From NCBI GenBank assembly GCA_947650365.1, contig OX393557.1, forward strand, positions 3,823,215 through 3,887,214: 64,000 nucleotides of DNA, written 5' to 3'. Below are positions 1 to 12,600 of the stretch, one piece after another (within the stretch, counting starts at the first letter, position 1; the number at the start of each line of letters is the position of its first letter). The notes below the pieces were generated by a model that worked only from the letters and a program-made list of their open reading frames with translations, had not been told where the DNA came from and made no database searches. Source of the stretch: Chamaelirium japonicum. Taxonomy: Eukaryota; Streptophyta; Magnoliopsida; Liliales; Melanthiaceae. The position numbers were made by a program, and so were the translations under genes.

Positions 1-3000
1 ACTTAAACCTAAAGCTCATAAAGCCGACCTTTTATTGTATATAATATATGATACATTAAATTTATTTTTCTGATGTTGTTTTGAATTTTTTGCAATTTAA
101 AAAAAAAAAGATGGATATTGGTTTCGACTGATATCGGTCGATACCGAGTCGTATCATCAGTCCGTATCGGCCCAAAGCCGATCGATACCCGTATTTTAAC
201 CCTTGCTCTCTAGTGACTTGATAAAAGACGACTGTTGAAGGGAAAAGTCCATTCCTGGCCTACAAATCATGGTGGCATAACGATAAGACATAAATGGTTG
301 TTGGACACAAGTATTCAGATCTAACTGGAAAATTATGTGGCTGACGTGGTTTACTACAATAAAGTCGAGATGGATGTTATGTATATTCTTACCAGGTGTC
401 ATTAGCTCTATAAGCACGATGTAGTTCACCATGCTTGAGCTAATTTTTATATAACTGTGGTAAAAGAGAGACCAATTAAATTCAACAGATCCACATGCAG
501 AACAAGTTGCTACATTTGATGCAGCCCCATCATGCAACCACTTCAGCGATCACAAAAGTTAACCCTCGGGTTGAGACCTGTTTGGAACTAGATAAGTACT
601 TCCGAGGTAAGATCAACGCCGACCCAAGTGAAATGGAAGACATTGATGCATTTGAGACGATAGGAGCAGCAATTGAGATCATTCTAGCGTAGAACTCACT
701 TCGACTAATCAAAATTTTGCTTTGTTTTTTTGTGCATCGTTAAACTTTTAGAGGGGATTTTAATTACAAATGTTGTCTGCTTTTAATCTTTAGATTAGAT
801 GAGTTGTCACAATCGAGTTTATTTTAAGTGAATTACCAACTCAACCAACAGTTTTATTTTTGAAGAGAAAACTAAGGAGAAAAGAAAGGGGATTCGGTAC
901 TTTATCTAGTACGTGCATAGGAGTTCACAAACTCCTCATGCAGAATCTATACCCGCCACCCACTCTTCCACTTCATAATCATCGGCCTTAAAAAAAGAGG
1001 AGTTGGATCATTTGTTTTGAAAGTTGGTTCCTTATATCTACAAAAAGGAGACGGATGTATTAATATAACATTATTGAAGAACTTAAAGAAATTGTGAGTC
1101 TCTCTCTCTCTCTCTCCAATGTTTATCCATCTTTTCTGAAAAAAGGAACTACTGAAGTGAGTTATGCTAAATGGTGTGATGAGTAACCGATAAGGCCGAA
1201 AATTTGCTCATGTTTATCAGATATAATCGTTGTCTATGAGTTATTTCAAAACATGATCTGTCACAAATCTTGATCTTGCACTAGAACATACCCTTTGGAC
1301 TTTCCGCTATTACTATGTCTCAATTGCGTGTGAAACATGCAGAAAACTATGAATGATACCTTATTTGTTCCGATTTAGTTGCTTTTCTGCTCAGAGTCAT
1401 TAGTTTCCAACACAGATTCTTGTTAGATTGCTGATTTACTCTTCCATGTTAATGATATTCGAGTTTTGCACAATTATCTTTCTGCAATTCCTTTATCTTG
1501 CGTACATAATTTGTCAATAAGCCTCTATTCTTCTGAATAATGCAGTATGTTTTTTCAATAACCCATTAGTTTCTTGGTTATAGATGTGAAATTAGTAATT
1601 TCATATTCCCATTTCTCACATATATAAGCAGATTAATAGACGAGAGTAATAGACAACAATTGGTTTACTTGTGATTCACATTTACCTTCAGGGTTGAAGC
1701 TTTTTAAAATCACACTTTATGCACCCTAAATTGTAGGGGTACATCAGATAGTCGGTCTGACATCACTCGCTATCAACAACTCAGTGGCGGTCTTATTTTT
1801 TCCCACCATGTCCCACACAGCTATCATTTATGTTGTGAGCATAAATTAGTTTGTCACTTTGTCGTTGCTACTCAACTACCCCCACCACCACTGCCAATGA
1901 ATGCGCGCGCACGTGCACACGTACACAAATACAAAGCTCACTTTTTTGTTGTTCTTCAATCCTCCACTATCTTTGAAGTATGAATTTACATGCATCGCAT
2001 CACCTTTCTATCCCTCCATAGCAACTTTGCCCATATTTTGATGCTAATTTAATGATAATATGATATAATAGGTCTTTATTCAGTCACTAGCTATTGCATT
2101 TCTCTTGGTTCTTGTCTCGTCTCTTGGAGGACCAAGAAGGGGAACATCGTCCCGTGTAAGACAGAGGCCAAATACCACACATTTGACGTACGATCACTTT
2201 TGAGATGATGTGGCTTTAGTAGCTACTTGGCATTTCAAATGCCTTGCGGTAGACTTCCTTTATGCATCATGATAATCAAAACGCTACCCAAATTATGAGA
2301 AATCTAGTTTCCATTAAAGAACAAAGCCTATTGAGAATGACTAGCACTTAGCCCAACATCACAAACATCACTCTCACATAGGATTGTAAATGGGCTCGGA
2401 CCAACCTAGGCCCATCGGATCAGGCTTGATTTGGGCCTAATTTGGGCGGAGATAACTTGGGCTTTGGGCCGGGTTGTGTTCGAGCATTCAAGTCTGATTG
2501 TATTATGGGCCGGGTATGGGCAACTGCTAATCTGGACCAAAGATCAAACCGAAGCCCGAATTATTTTATTTTTATTTTTTACATATAATGATATAAAATT
2601 TACCCATGTCTACTTACAATATTCAATACCCCAAACTTTAGGAGCATTACTTCACATATATCATTTTATTACCTATCATAGTCGATGTCGAATCCCCCTT
2701 TTAGGGAAAAAGAAGATTTAGCCATATATCGTGCTTGAAGTTCGGGCCCAATTTGGGTCGGGTTTGGGTTTGGGTTTGGGCTTCATAAATAAGTTTTGGG
2801 TCAGGCTCGGGCCAAGCCCGAACTATTTAATTTGGGACTGGGCCGGGTTTGGGCACACGCTCACAAGTTCAGGCCGGGGGCCTGGGACCGGACTTGGGGT
2901 GGCCCGACCCGAACTCAGCCCATTTACAGCCCTACTCTCACATTCGCTAGCCATATACTCCTACCAAAAAGGAGATCGTAGAATCCTTCACCAAGACCCA

Positions 3001-3504
3001 TAATCTTCATTGCTTTCTTCACAAACTCTTGGCGTATGACCCCGTTAAGATCAAGAGGGGGCGTTAGGTGTAGTATTTTGGATATATACATAATTATACC
3101 CTGTATAGTTCCTACTCTTGTAATTTACTTGTATCCTTACATGGAATTCTCTCCATTGACCGTCTTGTATACGATAGTATGTTTTGCATCTTCTCTGCCT
3201 CCTCTCTTCTCACACCTAACAATAACATGTGCAACACTTAAGGAAGGCTTGTCATTAATTCTATATTTTTGAAAGCTGCAGACATGCACTATCCACAAAA
3301 ACTGCGGCAGGTAATAACTTAAACTGTAAACTTTCTGTAAAATGAAAGTAGGTTTGGAAAATTACTGCAGGGAAAGAAACATTATTATAAAGTAAGATCC
3401 TCACAAATTTAATATAGAGGAGCGTGGACTCTCTCATATTAGCATGCTTCACAGAAAGAGCATAGAAAGAGCTTGATGTATTTTTCAAAGAGAATAAAAT
3501 ATAC
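1..3504 (-). other. presumed intron 3 of the CYP59-like gene
   Basis: AT-rich DNA with no family exon recognised on the minus strand. It contains one hAT insertion (2379-2934), a short CT run near 1096-1117, and otherwise nothing I can assign. Its intron status is inferred from exon 3 ending in a splice donor at 3504. Confidence 0.5.
2379..2934. mobile_element. non-autonomous hAT element with 8-bp target duplication
   Basis: The ends are inverted: TAGGATTGTAAATGGGCT on the left and AGCCCATTTACAGCCCTA on the right. Flanking 8-bp direct repeats CTCTCACA occur at 2371-2378 and 2935-2942. The interior is rich in GGGCC/GGGTTTGGG runs and has no coding capacity. The 8-bp duplication and TAGG-type ends fit the hAT superfamily. 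Confidence 0.75.
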
Positions 3505-3622
3505 CTGAGAAGCATTACAATTCTCACCAGCACTAGCCATAGCTACAGTGCCAATTTTAGAATGTTTTACATCTGGATGAATTTCGTCTTCAAAAAAACG
3601 TGCCTGCTCACCAAACAGAAAT
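3505..3622 (-). CDS. CYP59: CYP59-like exon 3
   Basis: Acceptor TTTCTTTCAG precedes 3622. It completes the Lys codon from exon 2 and reads [20 protein letters not shown] then [16 protein letters not shown]. The donor GTATAT begins at 3504. The next family block (FYFTL...LDGKHTVFG) was not found at 1-3504, so exon 4 is presumably off the window. Confidence 0.88.
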
Positions 3623-6600
3623 CTGAAAGAAAAAACAACATCAAAGAAATGGCTAAGTATAAATCAACGCTAACTTTAGTCGGTAGATAGATGAGATAAA
3701 ATATATTAATGGCATAGGTGACTCAAGCAAATAGAAACTACAAGCTTGAGTCAGTAATGTTCATAAAATATATCAGAGCATTTGTTCGAAGTCACCCAAT
3801 GGCAGAACAGCATTAATCAGGATTCAGGAGGCGAATTCAATCCAAAATGAGCTTCCTCCAGAATAAATGTTATTTCATGCTCAGTACCATCACTCTATTA
3901 TAGACAAACGCATGATAAACCTAGGTGGAGTGCATGTAAAACTTTAAGAAGAAAATGGACTTGAACATGAAAAACAACTACAAGATTTGAGAAATTAAAA
4001 CCCACTGCTCCTATGGCTAATAAACAGTTTCACAAGAAAAAAGGAAATTAATAATTCGACGCCAAATCATGTCCAGAGGGAAAATTAACTAAATGTACAT
4101 AGAAAGATCGGTTGAACTTGATTATAGACCCCAATAGTGTCAGTGTGTCACAGCAATAGATGAATCCAAGGACAACCAGAGGGCTTGCAGCAAAAGTACT
4201 TCACAGAACTTACATGGTATTGTGTTCAGAAGAACCAATACATAATGAAACATGGAATTATGCCGTAGTAAAACTTCCATCTTGAAGAAAATTGAAGCAG
4301 CAAGGCAGGAGTAGATGATGTCCCTAAAGATTGCAGGTAAAACCTATACTTTAAAAAATGCTGTATAAGAGTACAGAAATGTACATTGGCATACACCCAG
4401 AATGGCCATGTACCATTTGGTCCATTTTATGGGGTATGTCTCAACTACCACAATTGTCACCACCCTCAACACCCATCCGCAAAAAAATACCATGTTTGCT
4501 ACTGCCACCGAGGCTCTCAACCCTGGATTGAAAAAATAAAATAGGCAGTATACATCATTACTTTTTGTTAACAGATTACACATCAATCACATGATCAATC
4601 ATTTACAACAGATCCTATAGCAATCTCACTACAGTATAATTATAGACCACAACTCCTGATAATGTAGCATCTAGTCTAGAAACAGATTTAATTAACAAAA
4701 ATAGTAAAATTAATCGCTTAAATGGAATAAACTCCAAATACAAAGCATATGAATGGTTAATTTTGACATTATACATATAAAATTCTCATATCGTAAACTT
4801 GACAGTAGTAGTAAATACAAAAGATTTATTCATGTCTCATCGAGTATAGAGCTACTAACTTGTACACAGAATCACCTCCAGTGCCAGTGCCGGTACGATC
4901 TCCTGTTTGTGCCATGAAGTCCTTCTCAACTTTATGAAAAAGGCAACCATTATAGTACTTCATCCTGCATCCAACCATACAAGGATAACCCAATAAACAT
5001 ATTAGAATGATTAATCAGTAACTTAAATGTGAAATAAAACGAATCATGTATTCAACAAGCACAAATAAAAATTAGAAACAGGAAAAAATGTTGGGGAAGT
5101 GAACCACGGTCAAATATTTTAAGTCTATTGTATTCTGTTTTAAAGCACTGACTTTGTAGGCACAATGCAGCACCAAGCTACTAAACTTTGGGTGTGGGAT
5201 AATCAAAAAGAAAGAGCTTCGATAGCAAACTGAGGTCAGAGAACTGAAAGCATTGTGACTTTGAAAATTAAAAGTAATGTGAGAAAGCTTGGAAAGGATT
5301 CACAAAAGTCTAGGAAGGATCCCAAGTAAAGGTTGTTTCAAATTAAGGTGTAAAAACTCTCGGGACTGATTTGAGATTAAGTTATTATGGAATACAAAAT
5401 TTGGTTAATCACGGAGAAACTAAGTTTAGACGATAGAAACTATCACGAAGACCCAGGACAAGTACGCAAGTGAATAGAAAGAATCCAAGAAGATGGATAA
5501 ATTAAAAAATAACATACAACTAAAAGAAGAGGAAAGAGATTTTAAGCAATTGGTGCTAAATATAATAGAAATTAACAAGTCATTATTTTTACTATATAAA
5601 AAAGAATTGGGCTTATAAATTCAATCCCCTTTGTTACCCCTGCATAAATAATAGAAAGGGATATAAGTGGGGCTATTTCGGTCTTCTTCACGACATAATA
5701 AATTTCAAATACCATTTGTTGCCCCTCATCCATTAAAATAATGATGGGTTTTTGGTCTTTTCCTTCCCCCCAACACCTTAAAAAAAGGAAAAGAGAAAAA
5801 ACTACATGTTTCTCTCTCCTCTCTCTCAGACTCATGTTCTCGACTGGGCCACTCTCTCTCTCCCTCCTTTGATTCTTGACATCGTCCTCCTTCGCCAGTG
5901 CAGCACAGGCGTGCATCGCACATGCACGTTTGTGCTGCATGTTGATGGAAATAGTATTGGAGATTCTGTCCTTTATATTAATTAGAATAAAGTTTATGGA
6001 CTTAATTATAATTTCTGCATTTTATATTAATATAAAAGAGATTAGGGTTCTCATGAAACCCTAATCTGATTTACCTTTCTTCTTGGTATCAAAGCCAAGT
6101 TTGTCGCTTGCTCAAGGGGAGTATTCGAGCAAGGTTTGTCGCTTGCTCAAGTCTCTCTATGGCTTGAAACAGTCTCCCAAGACGTGGTTTGAGCGCTTTA
6201 GTATTGTGATTCTTCGAATCTGATTTACTCGATGTCATGCTAATCCGACATGTTTCATCAAGACCACTACAGAGGGTCGGCGTGCTATTGTTCTTGTGTA
6301 TATTGACGATATTATTCTTACTGGAGATGATGCAGCTGGGATCACTGCTGTCAAGACTACTCTTCAGGCAGCCTTCGAAGTAAAGGACCTTGGTCCTCTT
6401 GGTTATTTTCTGGGGATTGAGATAGCTTGCTCACGACAGGGTATCTCCATCTCTTAGCGGAAGTATACCCTGGATCTACTGCGTGACACTGGTCTTCTTA
6501 GGTGTAGATCGGTGAGTACACCAATGGATCATAATCAACATCTTCATGCAAAGTCTGGTGATCTTCCTGATCCTGGTTCCTATCAGCATCTTGTTGGCCG

Positions 6601-9600
6601 ATTGATTTATCTGACGCATACTAGCCCTGACATTAGCTTGCGGTTAGTGTGGTTAGTCAGTTTATGCACGCTCCCCGCACATCACATATGGATGCGCTTT
6701 GAGAATTCTACGCTATCTTAAAGTTGCTCCTAGACTTGGCCTTTTCTATAGTGCTTAGAATGGATCAAAGTTGGCTTGTTTCACTGACTCTGATTATGCG
6801 GGTTCCCTTACAGATCGTCGCTCTACTTCTGGAGTTTGCACATTCTATGGTGCACATCTCATTTCATGGAAAATCAAATATCAGCATGTTGTCTCACGTT
6901 CGTCTGCTGAGGCTGAATATCGTGCTATGGCACACGGGACTACTGAGTTGATCTTGTTACACTCTTTTAGCAGAGCTTGGGTTTCCTACATCAGGTTGTT
7001 CGCGTCTCTTCTGTGATAACCAGTCAACAATTATGCTTGCTTCCGACTCTGTTCTTCATGAGAGGACAAAGCATATTAAGGTTGATATTCACTTCCTCCA
7101 GGACCATGTTCGATTTGGGACCATCATTCCAGTGGTCATTCTATCTACATCCCAGATTGCTGATGCTTTTACCAAGGCTGTTGGACCCAAGGTACAAAAT
7201 CTTGAGATATTTCGCGAAATATTTCGGTTTTCTCAAACCTCGGCACGAAATTCTTATTGTGATATCGAACGAAATAGGAATCACGATAATATCGCGATAT
7301 TTCGCACGATATATTTGTCGGCACGAAATATCGCGATATTTCGTGGAAATTTCGAGAAATTTCGGGATTTTGGCACCGAAATGTTGGGACTGACTGGTTA
7401 TAAAAGGGGACTGGGGGTTTCGTTCTCAACAGCTTCTTTACATATAATAACATTTAAGTAAATGTCGTCCATTTACTTTAAGTTATTATATGTAAATAAG
7501 CAAATACCCCCCCCATTTGATTTCAATAAAAATATCAAAAAAATCAAAAATCAAGTGAATCAAAAAGTAAGTTTTCAGTTTTAGTAGGAGAAAACAGTTT
7601 TTTCGGTTTTTCATAAAATTTGTATGTTGAGAAAAGTGGTTAAATCAACTCATTTTTAGCTCAAAAAATTCCACAAGATGTAGAACTACAAGTACATCTA
7701 GAAAATCATGGTCCGTCAAAGAAAATTTTGAATGTATAAAAACATTTCTTTATAAAAACTCATCTTTTCAGACTTAGTAAAAAAACAGTGTTTTGCATTT
7801 CAGCATAATTTTTGCACGATTTCAAACTTGCACAACTTTCTTGTTTTAAGTCCGTTTTCAAAATCGTTTGAAGCATTATTTTAACAATCAACTAATCTTT
7901 ATTTTGGAAATATTTTTATCCACAAAAAAGATTAAAAGCTATTTTAAAAACATAGATCAAAACAGGACCAAACAAAACTGCACAAAACTCACAGACTCAA
8001 ATGTAGAATACATGTTTTGTGATGCTCTACACCTGTAGATTGAGTATAACTATTATCTGAGTGTTCCAAATTGTGTATATATACTTGGTTTATGACTATA
8101 CAGAGATTCATTGAAAAATTCCATTAAAAAATCAATATTTCCACCATTTCTATAAAATCACAATATTTCCACACTGTCGAAATATTTCCACGAAATATTT
8201 CCATATCCAGAGGGGTCGAAATATTGACCGAAATGGAAATTTCGAACCTTGGTTGGACCTACTCGTTTTCTTTCTACTATATCCAAGCTGGGCATGTTTG
8301 ATATCTTTACTCCAGCTTGAGGGGGAGTATTGGAGATTCTATCCTTTATATTAATTAGAATAAAGTTTATGGACTTAATTATAATTTTTGCATTTTATAT
8401 TAATATAAAAGAGATTAGGGTTCTTATGAAACCCTAATCTGATTTGCCTTTCTTCTAATAGAATTCTATTCAAGAAGATTTCAAGCAATTGGTGCTAAAG
8501 ATAATAGAAATCAACAAGATTATTGATGAAAATAGAAATATCTTCATCAAAAACTGAAATGTAAGCTATTATATCGAACTCCTTATATAGACAACACTTC
8601 CTTCTACAAGTAAAAATATAAATAAAAACTATAATCCTATTTCAAAGAGATGGGATTCCTGCCTTATTCTTTTTCTTCTGATTTTTAACACTTTTTTTTA
8701 TATGTATTTTTCATGGTTTGAGGATTCATCCCAACCCAAACCGGTTCGCCCGAACCAGTTCAGATTTTGGTTGATACTAGCCCCCGAACCCTGCATTATG
8801 CACCAGAATCTTTTATAATTCAAATTTGGTTCATGATACAAATGTCCTAATACTTGGATCTGAAAATACCGATTTGGATCCAAATCGAGGGAATCATGTC
8901 TAATTTCTTTTTTTGACTTATATTTTTTTGGCCGAAACAAACGGACCAACTAAGCCGAATCCAAATCCGAGTTCAACCAGTTAGCTCTTTGCCAGGTCTG
9001 AACCCAAAATCGAACTTGAATTCTCAAACCTTTATAATATTTGCACTTTTCTGCATAGGCCATCGATATTGCAGGAAAGGGTAGCAGCCAATTGCTAGGA
9101 TTCTTGGGGCTGGCAAAGAGAGGAGAATTGGACACCCCCTCCAACCATGAGATATTTTTGATCCCTTACGAACCCATGGGTGGAGGGGATCGGATTCATC
9201 TCCACATGGAGTGAGGAGTCCAGAGGCGGAGCCAATATAGGCCCAGTGGGGGCAGCTGCCCCCACTGAGATTAGAAAAAAAAAATGCTATTTGTACGGTC
9301 TCTGTCAGCAACACATTGACAATCCACCAATGAAGTGGAGATGGGTTCTCACATCAAGACCTGATGGGTCTGATTTGTCAATGAGTAGTACACTTTGCCC
9401 ACTGAAGTTTAGCTGAAAGACACTTAACCCCCCAATAGTTTAAGAACTACATTTTACCCCTTTCAATTAAGTTTTCATCAGATAAAAGATTAGCAAATAA
9501 GAAAATAAAATAGTTGACAAAAGGGTGTATATGCTAACATTTCAAACTTTAGGGAGCCATTTTGAACAAAATGAATTGAGGGATTTAAATATTTTTGAGC

Positions 9601-12600
9601 TAATTTTAAGTGGGTAAAGTGTAATTTACCCCCCAAAAAAATCAGTGTTCGTCTCTCTCGTTCGTCCCATGACTATCTCACGGTAGCCTCGCAGAATCTC
9701 ACGACTTGAATTGTATTCTACGAGACTTCGTTCCTATTCACTCCAGCCATCCTTTGTCCGAAACCTGTGGCTGACGACACGATCGACAAGTGCGGCCCAC
9801 CTGTAGCGTCGACTGAAACCCTACTCTCTCTCTCTCTCTAGATAGTTATTCACGATTTTTTATGTAATATTTTTTTCAATGGGAGATTTTTGTGTGCCTA
9901 TGAACTGAAAGCGAATTTTTTTTGTAGTCAATTCAAATCCTTTGTTAGTAGAAATTGGATAAAACTTTTAAAGCCAAGCAAAGGTTGCCCCCACTGGAGT
10001 GAATTCCTGGCTCCGCCACTGGAGGAGCCTACCACTCCATCTCTTCTACATCCTCCTTGCCATCTACTAAAAGAAGGAGAAAACGTGGGCTGGCCAATAT
10101 AGACGAGACGACGATCCCATTACAAAAAAAACCTTTAAAGTTCTTTGCACGTTAGTCCTTGATTTCATAAATTGCAAAAGGACCCTTCAAGGGGCAAAAA
10201 TAAATAAAATCGATATTCTTCTACAATATTACTACCATTGATCTCTTAATCACTGAAATTTGACACTAGAGGGCAATCATTTGTAGCGAATTAAATCTAA
10301 TGGCACTTCACTTTTGCCCCCAGTAGTCGAAAATATCTCGACTCTAACAAGAAAATTGGAATGCCTAGATCCAACTTTACTAGTTGCTCTTTCATAGTCC
10401 ATGTGCCGCACTGGTAGGTTCTACAAGCAACTTCACAATAAATAGGAGAAATATGTTCTCCCTATGTCCAAAAATAGATTGATTGATTTCATGATGGCTT
10501 TGTAGCCTACAGCCTTGGACCTTTTCCTTCATTTTTCCTTGATCTAGTGATGCAGACGAGCCTACTACGTGCAGTTTTTCTACAGCTGATCGTGTATTTT
10601 CATCCTCTCCGGAGATCCAGGAAGCCGATCGTCGATCCGTCTGCATCAGTGGAAAGCTCAATCGAAGCCCGACAACTTTGGTTTTTACTTTATTTCGATC
10701 CGACCAGCGGATCTTTAGTTATTTCAGTTTTTATTTCTGGTTTGGGTAGGTGCGAGCCATGTTCGCATCCGGTTCGAGCCACAGATGCCGAACTGACTCA
10801 TTTCTGTGTTAGGTTTTAGGCCGTAGGATCTTAAGTTAGATTTAATCTCAATGGATGAGATTCGATGGGGATCAAAAACCCAAAACCCTAGCCCAAAATC
10901 CCAACCGGCCGGTCCCCCTCTCTCTCTCCCGCGGACACCCCCGATTCCCCTCTCTCATCCGCGCACCTCTCTCTCTATCTCTCTACCCGACCGGCCTTTC
11001 TTTCTCTTTCTTTCCTTTTTTGTTTTCTTTAGTTGTTCCCTATAAGTTCTAAAAACCCTAATTGAATGGAGAGATGAATATGAAATTGAAACCCTAAACG
11101 GAGAAGCGTGTGCGCTTGCTCGTTGTATCTCTTCGACAAATCTTCCTTGCTTCTGATCCTTTTCTTCCTTCGCACGCTTCTACCCCGTCGCCTCGTTATT
11201 CGTCTACGGCTTCACGGAAGATCGACGTGGAGTTTCTTCGTCTTCAAGATCATCGTCTCGGCTTCTTCACCTCGTCTTCTGGACCACGCCTCCCCCTTCC
11301 GCACCTTTCATCTGCAACAACGGAGTATCGGAAAGCTGCCGGCATTGACCAAAGCACGATGAGATCGATCCTCGATAATTTTCATGTGATAACCTTCTTT
11401 TCCCAACCGGCCTTATTGCTGAATTTCCATTAGGGCTTCCTAAATATTTGGTTTTTCTGAGAATCTCATCCATTAGGATTTTATCGTTTAGGTCTATGGT
11501 TGTTCTTTGATAAATTGGCTTTATCAGTTGAGATTGTGATCATCTTTATTGCTGGAATTCAGTTAGTATAATCTGAAATTAAATATTGTCTTGTCAGTTG
11601 TTATTGCTTCTTGAATTAAGTCTGATTGGGAATGAATGACTGTTGAATCGTGATTCTAAGCATTGCTGAAATTTGTTTATATGTGCTGAAATCTGATTTT
11701 TATTGTTTAAATTCTGCACTTGGATTAAATTAAGCATACGCATCCCATCAAGTTGGTATCAGAGCGTATCAAGTTGGTATCAGAGCGCACTAGTCGTCGC
11801 GTCCTTACGCAACGGCCGGTCCTCTCGCATCTTTCGCATCATCGCGTGTTGCTGAAATTTTTTTTATTTTCCTTATTTTCATTTTAGTTTTGTATCTTGC
11901 ATTAATTAGTACCACGCATCACGTGATCGCATACATATTAGGACCATCCCTTTCTCTTTGTAAGTGAGTCGATAGAATCCATAATGGCTGGACCTTTTCC
12001 ACCCCGTACTTGGCACGATGCCTTCATAAGGCAACAGGAACACATGGGTATGCTTCAGACCCAGATTGAAACTTTGACCTTGGCCTTCACCAATTCCCAG
12101 AATCCACCGCGACCCCGTCGCGAACACAGGACTAGAGCGTCACCAGGGCATAGTGAGTTAGATCTAGGGTCAGGAGATGACAGCGTCAGTTCCTCCGATG
12201 GGTCTGAGAGGCGACGTAGGCAAAGTCATTGGAAAGCGAAATCCCATTGGGGCTGGGATCAGGGCATAAAAATAGAAATTCCTGAGTTCGAGGGTATGAT
12301 GGATCCCGAAGAGTTTCTAGAGTGGGCCGAGCAAATCGACCAGTATTTCGAATGGAAAGAAATCCCCCGCGACAAACAAGTTAAGCTTGTCAGCCTTAAA
12401 CTGAAAGGTCATGCACTGATCTGGTGGAAACAGTTGCAGACCACTAGGGGTAGGAAAGGAAAGGAGAAAATTTCCTCTTGGACACACATGAGGGGAAAGA
12501 TGCAACAGAAGTTCCTCCCTTCTGCTTCCAAACAAAGTGTGTTCCAGAATTTGTCCTCGAAAGTATCCGAGCGCACTAGTCGTCGCGTTAGGGAAAAGAG

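Larger units (their letters stand above)
5955..8456 (+). mobile_element. truncated Ty1/copia retrotransposon with 129-bp LTRs
   Basis: Two nearly identical 129-bp LTRs (5955-6083, 8328-8456), each starting TATTGGAGATTC, are flanked by the 5-bp duplication AATAG (5950-5954, 8457-8461). A primer binding site follows the 5' LTR directly and a polypurine tract (GAGGGGGAG) precedes the 3' LTR. The interior keeps only the C-terminal half of copia pol; gag, protease and integrase are absent. A hAT element sits inside. The LTR start TA instead of TG in both copies suggests a mutated terminus. Confidence 0.88.

Noticed and set aside
196..692. Possible hAT transposase traces (FNWSLFYHS on minus; ELDKYFRGKINADPSE on plus)
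   Set aside because: The two resemblances are on opposite strands, overlap each other and lack flanking conserved blocks; too weak to call.
4344..4586. 80-codon minus-strand frame with hydrophobic stretches
   Set aside because: Lies wholly in intron 2 of the cyclophilin gene, with no family resemblance.
11108..11433. Small frames conserved in all three LTRs (84, 107, 64 and 65 codons)
   Set aside because: They are identical because the LTRs are recent copies; composition is CT-repeat driven and there is no supporting homology.
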